The notes under the pieces were generated by a model. That model was given only the letters and a program-made list of their open reading frames with translations. It did no database searches and had not been told where the DNA came from. The position numbers were made by a program, and so were the translations under genes. Shown piece after piece: positions 1 to 5,173 of a stretch of DNA of 5,173 bases. The first letter of the stretch is position 1. Each line of letters starts with the position of its first letter. The DNA comes from Cytophagales bacterium. GTDB lineage: Bacteria; Bacteroidota; Bacteroidia; Cytophagales; 172606-1. The stretch covers positions 1 to 5,173 of the forward strand of contig JALOMD010000298.1 of assembly GCA_025455595.1 (NCBI GenBank), written 5' to 3'.

Positions 1-885
1 TACGCCTACCACGAAAAAGAGAAGATTTATCATTACGTCTATATCAATCCGTACACGGGCGAAGTGCTGAAAGTCAAGGACTTGAACTACGATTTCTTCA
101 CGATTATCATTCAACTGCACATGAACCTGCTGCTGCCGTACGAAATCGGGCATCAGATTGTAGGGGCGGCGGTGTTGGTTTTCGTCGTTTCGCTGATTTC
201 GGGATTGATTTTGTGGTTTCCGGCCAGCAAAAAAGGCATCAAACAGCGTTTTTCGGTGAAATGGAACGCCCAGTGGCGGCGTAGGAACTACGACTTGCAC
301 AATGTGTTCGGTTTCTACAGTTTCCTGCTGGCGTTGATCATTGCCTTGACAGGCTTGGTGTGGAGTTACGATTGGTTTGCCCACTCGGTGGATTGGCTGG
401 CGAACGGCGGAAAACTTTCCGGCGAAACCAAAGAGCCGATTTCGGCGATTTCCGTGCAAAAGTCGGAACTGCCGATTGACCGGCTTTTTGCCGAAACCGC
501 CGAAAAACGCCCCGAAACACAATTGTTTACCGTGGATTTCCCCACCAGCGACACCGCGACGTTCGCTTTGGGCTTCTATCCCAGTCTCACCACCTACCAT
601 AACGGCACGTATCTGCTTTTCGACCAGTATTCGGGCCAGTTGCTAAAAGAAGACTCGCCCCGCACCCAAACCGCCGGGCAGCGCATCCGCGCCATGAACT
701 ACGACATCCACATCGGCAAGATTCTGGGTCTGCCGGGGCAAATACTGGCCTTCTTTGCCAGTTTGGTGGCCGCCAGCCTGCCCGTGACCGGATTTCTGAT
801 TTGGTGGGGACGGCGCAAAAAAGACAAAAAACGCCCCAAACGGAAAATAGTATCTTTTGAAAACGCAAAAGTCACTCACACCTGA
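1..885 (+). CDS. PepSY-associated transmembrane protein, 3' part (5' end outside window)
   Basis: The reading frame is open from base 1 to the TGA at 883-885 (294 codons); the true start lies upstream, so the GTG at 64 is internal. The first residues include INPYTGEVL, typical of the end of a PepSY domain. Next comes a membrane helix near bases 154-222 (IVGAAVLVFVVSLISGLILW), then YDLHNVFGFY and a second helix (bases ~313-366), a periplasmic PepSY-like stretch (~400-650), and YDIHIGKILGLPGQ leading into a third helix ending in FLIWWGRRKK. Histidines at 118, 151, 298 and 709 sit at or near membrane edges, as expected for heme ligands in this family. Related PepSY/TM proteins such as FoxB are linked to reductive iron release from siderophores at the inner membrane; that role here is inferred. 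The tail is very basic (KKDKKRPKRK). The next gene starts 59 bp downstream, so co-transcription is plausible. Confidence 0.88.
   Translation, partial: YAYHEKEKIYHYVYINPYTGEVLKVKDLNYDFFTIIIQLHMNLLLPYEIGHQIVGAAVLVFVVSLISGLILWFPASKKGIKQRFSVKWNAQWRRRNYDLHNVFGFYSFLLALIIALTGLVWSYDWFAHSVDWLANGGKLSGETKEPISAISVQKSELPIDRLFAETAEKRPETQLFTVDFPTSDTATFALGFYPSLTTYHNGTYLLFDQYSGQLLKEDSPRTQTAGQRIRAMNYDIHIGKILGLPGQILAFFASLVAASLPVTGFLIWWGRRKKDKKRPKRKIVSFENAKVTHT
845..854 (+). other. Iterated word AAATAGTATC, copy 1
   Basis: An exact AAATAGTATC lies about 30 bases before the stop of the PepSY gene, read as part of the codons for K-I-V-S. It brings in an ATA codon, rare-looking in this GC-rich setting. It is one of five exact copies in the window. 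Confidence 0.6.
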
Positions 886-944
886 GCCACTTGGTTTCCC
901 ATCCAACGAAGAAAAATCAATTTTCACAACCAACCACAAAAACC

Positions 945-1916
945 ATGAAAATCCATCTTCTCTCCGCCGCGCTGCTCCTGACAGGGGCGGTGGCCTCGGC
1001 CCAGCAGTTGGCAAATAGTATCTCCCGGAAGGGCAAACCTGTGCCGCCAAAGGCGGTAACCCCCGGTACCAAAACCGAAAGCAAGAAAACCCTTGACGCA
1101 CAGGCCATCCAGGCACAGTGCGGCTGTTACCAAGTAATGTTCGAGTACGCCGAGACCCTCTCGCCCGACAAGCAGTACAAGACCCGCGATCCGTACAAAG
1201 TGGGCGGCTGGGAATACGTGGTTGCCGACGAGGTTTCGCCCGACAAAATCGTGATTCAGCACCTGCTCGTGGTGGGCGACACGATGATCATCAAGCACTG
1301 GCGCGAAGACTGGCTCTACGAAAACACCGACCTGCTGGCCTTTGAAAAAGAGGCCACCTGGAACAAACGAAAACTGCCCAAAACGCAGGTGAGCGGCCAG
1401 TGGACGCAGAAGGTGTTTGAGGTGGACGACGCGCCGCGCTACGAAGGCTCGGCCACGTGGATTCACGCCGACGGCAAACGCTATTGGGAAAACACCACCG
1501 ATGCCCCGCTGCCGCGCCGTGAGTACACCAAACGCAGCGACTACAACGTGATGCGCCGCACCAACCGCCACCAAATCACCGACTACGGCTACTTGCACGA
1601 GCAGGACAACGAGAAAATCATCCGCTCGGAGGCGGGCGACCAACTGCTGGTGCGCGAGAAAGGCTACAACACCTACCGCCGCATTGACGAAAGCCGCTGC
1701 GAAATCGCCAAGCAGTGGTGGGCGAAACACCGCACCTACTGGGCCACGGTGCGCAATGTCTGGAACGAAATGCTCGCCAAGGCCGACCGGGTGCAACTGC
1801 ACAGCAAGGTGGACGGCAAGTTTCTGTTCGAAGCCTTGGAGGAACTGGAGAAAAAAGGCAATCCCAATAAAACGGAAATCGCGGCGGTGATTCGCAAGTA
1901 CTGGAAACAAGGCTGA
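945..1916 (+). CDS. DUF6607 family exported protein
   Basis: A 323-residue protein. The ATG at 945 is chosen because it opens directly into a signal peptide (MKIHLLSAALLLTGAVASA, cleavage before QQ); the in-frame TTG at 891 would add 18 polar residues in front of it. No Shine-Dalgarno is visible; the leader is A/C-rich (AACCAACCA at 928-936). The mature part has a linker rich in K, P and T (~28-50), then CGCYQVMFEYAETLSPD (59-75), QHLLVVGDTMIIKHWREDW (105-123), YEGSATWIHADG and YWENTTDAPLPRREYTKRSDYNVM (~166-203), and a helical C-terminus. This pattern is what I recognise as DUF6607, common in Bacteroidota and some Proteobacteria, with no known activity that I can name. The C-x-C pair, Cys252 and several His and Trp residues could bind metal or heme, but that is conjecture. 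Placement between a PepSY protein and a heme-type receptor suggests an iron/heme accessory. Probable location is the periplasm or outer-membrane inner face. Confidence 0.85.
   Translation: MKIHLLSAALLLTGAVASAQQLANSISRKGKPVPPKAVTPGTKTESKKTLDAQAIQAQCGCYQVMFEYAETLSPDKQYKTRDPYKVGGWEYVVADEVSPDKIVIQHLLVVGDTMIIKHWREDWLYENTDLLAFEKEATWNKRKLPKTQVSGQWTQKVFEVDDAPRYEGSATWIHADGKRYWENTTDAPLPRREYTKRSDYNVMRRTNRHQITDYGYLHEQDNEKIIRSEAGDQLLVREKGYNTYRRIDESRCEIAKQWWAKHRTYWATVRNVWNEMLAKADRVQLHSKVDGKFLFEALEELEKKGNPNKTEIAAVIRKYWKQG
1013..1022 (+). other. Iterated word AAATAGTATC, copy 2
   Basis: An exact copy just after the signal peptide of the DUF6607 gene, read as A-N-S-I. The codon phase differs from copy 1, so the encoded peptide is not what is shared. 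Confidence 0.6.
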
Positions 1917-1965
1917 TGCTTGACTTTATGTATGCCTCCCGCCGAGGTTTAACATTCTGTCCGAA

Positions 1966-1998
1966 AGGCGTTTTAGGCAAAATTTGCCCAAAACGCTT
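1966..1998. repeat. Hairpin A, left of MITE-like copy 1
   Basis: An imperfect palindrome about 50 bases after the DUF6607 stop. Arms are CGTTTT (1969-1974) with AAAACG (1990-1995) and GGCAAA (1976-1981) with TTTGCC (1983-1988), with a single-base centre and further pairing outward (1966-1968 with 1996-1998). The one mispair (A1975/C1989) is A-C in a + strand transcript but G-U in a minus-strand transcript. There is no U-run, so a rho-independent terminator is possible but not typical. A near-identical palindrome lies at 2193-2231. Confidence 0.6.
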
Positions 1999-2008
1999 AT
2001 GTTTCAAA

Positions 2009-2185
2009 CCGTCATTGCGATCCCGCCGTGGCGGGAGTGGCAATCTGCTGGACACAGGCTCGGCGGAAGGCGTTAGGCACCGAGGCGGCCAATCCCCAAT
2101 CCGAGCCTTTGGGAAACGTGTTTGCCGAGCCTGTGAGAATGAGATTGCGAGCCATTCCGCTTCGCTGCATGGCTCGCAATGACGG
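2009..2185. mobile_element. MITE-like mosaic repeat, copy 1
   Basis: A 177-bp non-coding element with perfect 12-bp terminal inverted repeats (CCGTCATTGCGA at 2009-2020, its complement at 2174-2185). Inside are a 7-bp hairpin with a 2-base loop (2021-2036), then nested arms: GCAATCT (2040-2046) with AGATTGC (2142-2148), and CACAGGCTCGGC (2053-2064) with GCCGAGCCTGTG (2124-2135). The right arm forms another hairpin, GAGCCAT (2149-2155) with ATGGCTC (2169-2175). The core 2039-2148 recurs inverted in copy 2 with about eight differences, while bases 2151-2185 recur identically and in the same orientation. Ends reading GTCATTGCGA are typical of dispersed bacterial repeats. No transposase is encoded and I see no convincing target duplication. 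Any short reading frames through it are incidental. Confidence 0.8.
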
Positions 2186-2192
2186 ACATTTC

Positions 2193-2231
2193 TTGTGTCG
2201 TTTTAGGCAATTTTTGCCCAAAACGACACAA
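2193..2231. repeat. Hairpin B, right of MITE-like copy 1
   Basis: A strong imperfect palindrome: TTGTGTCGTTTT (2193-2204) pairs with AAAACGACACAA (2220-2231), one mispair (A2205/C2219), then GGCAA (2206-2210) with TTGCC (2214-2218) around a TTT loop. Its inner 27 bases match hairpin A at 25 positions. As in hairpin A, the mispair becomes G-U on the minus-strand RNA. It lies 48 bases before the receptor start and is flanked by a 9-base direct repeat, CGGACATTT (2183-2191 and 2233-2241). Confidence 0.65.
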
Positions 2232-2242
2232 TCGGACATTTG
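2213..2242 (+). promoter_or_regulatory. Possible Bacteroidota-type promoter for the receptor gene
   Basis: GACATTTG at 2235-2242 matches seven of eight positions of the Bacteroidota -7 element TAnnTTTG, and TTTG at 2213-2216 could be the -33 element with an 18-base gap. Transcription would start near 2250, giving a leader of about 30 bases. The -33 element would sit in the loop and inner stem of hairpin B. Such matches are short and could be chance. Confidence 0.25.
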
Positions 2243-2278
2243 TAAAACCAAAACAGCAGCATCCAAAACCACTTTTCC

Positions 2279-4411
2279 ATGAAATCAGCCTGTAGCAAAA
2301 CGATAGGGGTTTTGGCATCGGCGGGGATACTATTTTCCGCCCACGCCCAGCAACGCGCCGATTCGCTGCGGCCTGACTCGATGCGACATTACGATTTGCA
2401 GGAGGTGGTGGTTACGGCCACGCGCAACGAGCGGGGGCTGGCGGCCTTGCCCATGCCCGTCACGGTGGTGTCGGGCAAGCAAATCCGGCAGATGGGGTCG
2501 CTGCGCCTCAACGAAGTGTTGCAGGAACAGACCGGCCTGGCCATCATCAACGACCACGGCAACGGCTTGCAGATGCAAGGCTTCTCGCCCGACTACACGC
2601 TGATTCTGGTGGACGGCGAGCCGCTCATCGGACGCACCGCCGGGACGCTGGAACTCTCGCGCATCGCCGTGGGCAACATCCGGCAGATCGAGATTGTCAA
2701 GGGGCCTTCGTCGAGCCTGTACGGTTCGGAGGCGATGGGCGGGGTGGTCAACATCATCACCGAGCGGCCGGAAGGCACGCGCGGCAGCCTGCGCACCCGC
2801 TACGGCACCAACCGCACCAGCGACCTGACCGGTGACGTTTCGCTGAAACGCAAAAGGCTGGGCTTGTACGCCTTCGCCAACCGCTACCGGACGGGCGGCT
2901 ACGACTTCTCGCCCGAAACCTTCGGGCAGACCGTCGAGCCGTTTGCCAACCACACGCTGAACGCCAGGGCTACCTACCGTTTCGCACCGACGGCGAAACT
3001 CACCGTGTCGGGGCGGTATTTCGCCGAAACCCAGCGCAGCGGCTTCAACATCGGTTCGGCCGGCAGCCCGGAACTGGTGACGGGCAATGGCACCGTGCGC
3101 GACTGGAACCTGAACCCGGTGCTGGACGTGCGGTTTTCGCCCCGGTGGAAAGCCGATTTCCGTTTCTACGCCAGTCGCTACGGCACCCGTTCGGAACAGC
3201 GGTTCACGGCCGACGGGCGGATGTACGACGAGACGTTTTTCGACCAGACGTTCGTGCGGCCGGAGGTCGTCGCCGAATTCGCGCCGAACCCCAAGCACAC
3301 GCTCACCTTCGGGGCCGGGCACATTGCCGAGAGCGTGGAGGCCACCCGCTACCCCGACAAGCGGCGTTTCGGCGCGTGGTACGGGCTGTTCCAGCACCAG
3401 TGGCTGCCCACCGAAAAATGGAACGTGATCCTGGGCGGGCGGCTCGACCGGCACAGCGTCTATGGCTCGCAGTTCAATCCCAAGTTGTCGGCGCAGTACG
3501 AACTCACCCGCTGGCTGGCCGTGCGGGCATCGGCGGGGCGCGGCTTCAAGGCACCCGACTTCCGGCAGTTGTACCTCAATTTCAACAACGCCGTGGCGGG
3601 CTATTCGGTATTCGGGACGGAGGAACTGGCCGCCGGGCTGTCGCGCCTCGAAGCCGGGGGCCGCATCGCCCAAGTCCTGCTCGACCCGGCGCAGTTCGGC
3701 AACCTGCGGGCCGAAAGTTCGACGGCCTACAATTTCGGCTTCCGGTTTTCGCCCCTGCCTACGGTGAAAGGCAATGTGAATTTCTTCCGAAATAGTATCC
3801 GCGACCTGATCGAAACCCAGGCCGTGGCCCGGCTCGACAACGGGCAGTCGGTGTTCAGCTACCGCAACCTGTCGCGGGTCTATACGCAGGGGCTGGAAAC
3901 GGACTGGTCGTACAAAATTCACAATAACGTCTCGCTGTCAGCCGGTTACCAACTCCTGTTCACCGCCGACGAAGCCGTGCTGGCGGGCATCGAAGCCGGG
4001 CAGTACTTCCGCCGCGACCCCGAAACACTGGTGACCACGCGGGTGGGCAGGCGGCAGTACGGCGGGCTGTTCAACCGTTCGCGGCACATGGGCAACGTGA
4101 AGCTGTTTTACGAAAACCCCAAAAACGGCTTTTCGGGCAGTGTGCGCGGCGTGTACCGGGGCCGCTACGGCGTGGGCGACTTCAACGGCAACTTGATTCT
4201 GGACGACGATTCGGAATACGTGCGGGGCTTTTTCCAGTGGAACGTGGCCGTGGCTAAAACCTACAAGTCGCTGACACTCCAAGCGGGTGTGGACAATGTG
4301 TTCAATTTCCGAAACACCCAGTTCATGCCCGGCATTCCGGGCCGGCTGCTGTACGCGAGCTTGGGTTACGAGTTCAGCAAAAAAGACAAAAAAATGCCCG
4401 AAACGGAGTGA
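2279..4411 (+). CDS. TonB-dependent outer-membrane receptor, probable heme (HmuR-like) type
   Basis: A complete 710-residue receptor. The ATG at 2279 opens into a signal peptide ending near AHAQQ (residue 23/24); no Shine-Dalgarno is visible. LQEVVVTATRN (40-50) is the TonB-box region. The plug spans about 52-165, with LNEVLQEQTGL, TLILVDGEPLIGR and the signature EIVKGPSSSLYGSEAMGGVV followed by NIIT. The rest is a beta-barrel. GFKAPDFRQLY (422-432) matches the FRAP box, and FGNLRAES (473-480) is the likely NPDL-box equivalent, both classic in heme receptors though not exclusive to them. DNVFNFRNTQFMPGIPGR followed by YASLGYEF (672-699) is the usual receptor C-terminus, here extended by a hydrophilic tail, SKKDKKMPETE, so the last aromatic residue is not terminal. 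It lacks the N-terminal carboxypeptidase-like domain of SusC/RagA proteins. The HmuY-like gene downstream supports heme as substrate; cobalamin or a siderophore remains possible. The frame is intact, with no frameshift seen. Confidence 0.93.
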   Translation: MKSACSKTIGVLASAGILFSAHAQQRADSLRPDSMRHYDLQEVVVTATRNERGLAALPMPVTVVSGKQIRQMGSLRLNEVLQEQTGLAIINDHGNGLQMQGFSPDYTLILVDGEPLIGRTAGTLELSRIAVGNIRQIEIVKGPSSSLYGSEAMGGVVNIITERPEGTRGSLRTRYGTNRTSDLTGDVSLKRKRLGLYAFANRYRTGGYDFSPETFGQTVEPFANHTLNARATYRFAPTAKLTVSGRYFAETQRSGFNIGSAGSPELVTGNGTVRDWNLNPVLDVRFSPRWKADFRFYASRYGTRSEQRFTADGRMYDETFFDQTFVRPEVVAEFAPNPKHTLTFGAGHIAESVEATRYPDKRRFGAWYGLFQHQWLPTEKWNVILGGRLDRHSVYGSQFNPKLSAQYELTRWLAVRASAGRGFKAPDFRQLYLNFNNAVAGYSVFGTEELAAGLSRLEAGGRIAQVLLDPAQFGNLRAESSTAYNFGFRFSPLPTVKGNVNFFRNSIRDLIETQAVARLDNGQSVFSYRNLSRVYTQGLETDWSYKIHNNVSLSAGYQLLFTADEAVLAGIEAGQYFRRDPETLVTTRVGRRQYGGLFNRSRHMGNVKLFYENPKNGFSGSVRGVYRGRYGVGDFNGNLILDDDSEYVRGFFQWNVAVAKTYKSLTLQAGVDNVFNFRNTQFMPGIPGRLLYASLGYEFSKKDKKMPETE
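2326..2335 (-). other. Iterated word AAATAGTATC, copy 3
   Basis: Present on the minus strand as GATACTATTT inside the receptor's signal-peptide coding region, where it forces the codons ATA and CTA (G-I-L-F). Together with flanking GG it extends to GGAAAATAGTATC on the minus strand, the same 13 bases as copy 1. Confidence 0.6.
3790..3799 (+). other. Iterated word AAATAGTATC, copy 4
   Basis: An exact copy inside the barrel-coding part of the receptor gene, read as R-N-S-I-R. It lies far from any gene boundary, which argues against a promoter or operator role. Confidence 0.55.
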
Positions 4412-4414
4412 AGC

Positions 4415-4477
4415 CGGGGTTTGGCCCCCGCTGAAGCTTGCAGTCCCGTCTGTAGCGGGAACGGGGCTTTCAGCTTT
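4415..4477 (+). terminator. Structured segment after the receptor gene, possible terminator
   Basis: It begins 4 bases after the receptor stop. CGGGG (4415-4419) can pair with CCCCG (4426-4430). A second stem pairs GCTGAAGC (4430-4437) with GCTTTCAGC (4466-4474, one bulged T), enclosing two alternative small stems: TCCCG (4444-4448) with CGGGA (4456-4460), or CCCGT (4445-4449) with ACGGG (4461-4465). Only a short TTT follows, so termination is plausible rather than certain. The competing inner stems may simply mark another dispersed structured repeat. Confidence 0.35.
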
Positions 4478-4483
4478 CCGGAA

Positions 4484-4493
4484 GATACTATTT
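4484..4493 (-). other. Iterated word AAATAGTATC, copy 5
   Basis: Present as GATACTATTT in the gene-free gap after the receptor, just beyond the structured segment. Being intergenic, it shows the word is not confined to coding constraints. Confidence 0.6.
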
Positions 4494-4501
4494 TCTGTTT
4501 C

Positions 4502-4778
4502 ACCGAGGTCTGTGGCACATTTGTATTTGCGCGTTAATTAATCCGTCATTGCGAGGCTCGTAGCGATAGCGGAGAGCCGTGGCAATCTCATTCTCACAGG
4601 CTCGCGAAACACGTTTCCCAAAGGCTCGGATTGAGATTGGCCGCCTCGGTGCCTAACGCCTTCTGCCGAGCCTGGGCCGAGCAGATTGCCACCCCGACAC
4701 GTCGGGGCAGGCTGCCATTCCGCTTCGCTGCATGGCTCGCAATGACGGTTCTCAGTATAGTGGCACACAGACCTCGGT
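4502..4778. repeat. Interrupted 13-bp inverted repeat enclosing MITE-like copy 2
   Basis: ACCGAGGTCTGTG (4502-4514) is perfectly complemented by CACAGACCTCGGT (4766-4778). MITE-like copy 2 fills most of the space between. An 8-base direct repeat, GTGGCACA, also occurs on both sides (4512-4519 and 4760-4767). This may be a palindrome split by insertion or the outer end of a composite element. No Bacteroidota promoter for the downstream lipoprotein gene was recognised in this gap. Confidence 0.55.
4543..4748. mobile_element. MITE-like mosaic repeat, copy 2
   Basis: A 206-bp non-coding element with the same perfect 12-bp terminal inverted repeats as copy 1 (4543-4554 and 4737-4748). Its left arm is different from copy 1 and forms a small stem, GGCTC (4555-4559) with GAGCC (4574-4578). 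The core 4582-4690 is the reverse complement of the copy 1 core with about eight differences. A 7-bp hairpin, CCCCGAC with GTCGGGG (4692-4707), sits at the same core end as in copy 1 but with different paired bases. The right 35 bases (4714-4748) are identical to 2151-2185 and not inverted. No coding function is seen and no clear target duplication is visible. Confidence 0.8.
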
Positions 4779-4798
4779 AATTAGACCTCAGCAATTAG
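4771..4798. repeat. Tandem pair of 14-base units upstream of the HmuY-like gene
   Basis: ACCTCGGTAATTAG (4771-4784) is followed directly by ACCTCAGCAATTAG (4785-4798), 12 of 14 bases the same. The pair ends 54 bases before the lipoprotein start, where a regulator could bind, and the first unit overlaps the right arm of the outer inverted repeat. It does not resemble a Fur box. A regulatory role is a guess from position. Confidence 0.4.
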
Positions 4799-4852
4799 CG
4801 TCTGACATCAAAAATCAAGCATCCCATCCTTTAACCAACACAATAACCAACC

Positions 4853-5173
4853 ATGAAAAACGCAACCTTTTCTTTCACGGCGGCCCTTTGCGCCGCCCTT
4901 GCCCTGGCTTTCACCGCCTGCAACAACGACGACCCCGCTCCGGCGGCACCGCCTTTGCAAGCCGTCACCTTCCGGAACCTGGCCGCTGATCCAATCGTCA
5001 GCTCCGGCACGGGCCAGCCGCCCGCCGCCACCGGACGGTTCACTTTGTTCAGCTTCGGCACCGGGCAGATCGTGCCCAACGCCGACTCGGCAAGCACCCA
5101 ATGGGACATCGGTTTCCGGGCCACGCGCATCATCTTTAACGGCGGCGGCAGCGGGCCGGGCCAAGCGGCCGTG
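4853..5173 (+). CDS. HmuY-family heme-binding lipoprotein, N-terminal part (3' end outside window)
   Basis: The first 107 residues are present and the frame runs off the right edge. The ATG at 4853 opens into a lipoprotein signal peptide with LAFTAC before Cys23; the leader is A/C-rich (AACCAACCA ends in the start codon) with no Shine-Dalgarno. After the cysteine comes NNDD: an acidic pair at +4/+5, resembling the surface-export signal of Bacteroidota lipoproteins, so exposure on the cell surface is likely. The mature part shows FTLFSFGTGQIV (63-74), TQWDIGFRATRIIFNGG (82-98) and SGPGQAAV (100-107), which match the conserved HmuY beta-strand motifs. In Porphyromonas gingivalis, HmuY takes heme from host proteins and passes it to the receptor HmuR. 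The heme-ligand residues lie beyond the window edge, so heme binding cannot be confirmed here. It is on the same strand as the receptor but 441 bp away, across the repeat-filled gap. Confidence 0.85.
   Translation, partial: MKNATFSFTAALCAALALAFTACNNDDPAPAAPPLQAVTFRNLAADPIVSSGTGQPPAATGRFTLFSFGTGQIVPNADSASTQWDIGFRATRIIFNGGGSGPGQAAV

Noticed and set aside
842..856. AAATAGTATC copies as Fur boxes
   Set aside because: The word is not palindromic, lacks the GATAAT repeat structure, and one copy is deep inside the receptor coding region.
891..944. TTG start at 891 for the DUF6607 gene
   Set aside because: It would put 18 polar residues before a clean signal peptide; the ATG at 945 fits better.
924..1910. 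Minus-strand open frame of about 328 codons
   Set aside because: It is a mirror of the DUF6607 gene with low-complexity V/A/H/L composition and no family motif, whereas the + strand has a signal peptide and known motifs.
1916..2182. Small open frames through MITE-like copy 1
   Set aside because: They run through hairpins and terminal repeats, have no signal or domain, and appear in both strands, as expected of a structured repeat.
1917..2278. CRISPR array or tRNA gene in the hairpin-rich gap
   Set aside because: There are no regularly spaced direct repeats with variable spacers, and no cloverleaf with a T-loop GTTCRA motif was found.
2330..3922. Long minus-strand open frame of about 530 codons
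   Set aside because: It lies antisense within the receptor gene, is rich in R, P, H and V as GC-rich shadow frames are, and shows no recognisable domain.
4538..4794. Small minus-strand frames in MITE-like copy 2
   Set aside because: These are translations of the repeat itself; similar peptides arise from copy 1, which reflects shared DNA and not a protein family.

Overview
The window looks like part of an iron/heme acquisition locus from a Bacteroidota chromosome, probably Cytophagales-like judging by the fairly high G+C; the lineage is an inference. Pointers to the phylum are an HmuY-type lipoprotein, a DUF6607 protein, a PepSY/TM protein of the type found next to Bacteroidota TonB receptors, A/C-rich leaders without Shine-Dalgarno sequences, and one weak match to a Bacteroidota -33/-7 promoter.

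Layout, all genes on the + strand: (1) 1-885, 3' part of a PepSY-associated inner-membrane protein, open at the left edge; (2) 945-1916, an exported DUF6607 protein; (3) 1917-2278, a gene-free gap holding two near-identical hairpins that bracket a MITE-like repeat; (4) 2279-4411, a complete TonB-dependent receptor with FRAP/NPDL-like heme-receptor motifs; (5) 4412-4852, a gene-free gap with a structured terminator-like segment and a second MITE-like copy nested in a larger inverted repeat; (6) 4853 to the right edge, the N-terminal part of an HmuY-family surface lipoprotein.

A working model, inferred from families and gene order: HmuY captures heme outside the cell, the TonB receptor carries it across the outer membrane, the PepSY protein may act as an inner-membrane reductase or electron-transfer partner, and DUF6607 is an exported accessory of unknown activity.

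The least expected signals are not genes. A 10-base word, AAATAGTATC, occurs five times on both strands, in different codon phases and in an intergenic gap, which points to a DNA-level function such as an uptake-type signal. The two MITE-like repeats are mosaics: their ~110-bp cores are inverted relative to each other while their 35-bp right ends are identical and in the same orientation, and together they bracket the receptor gene.
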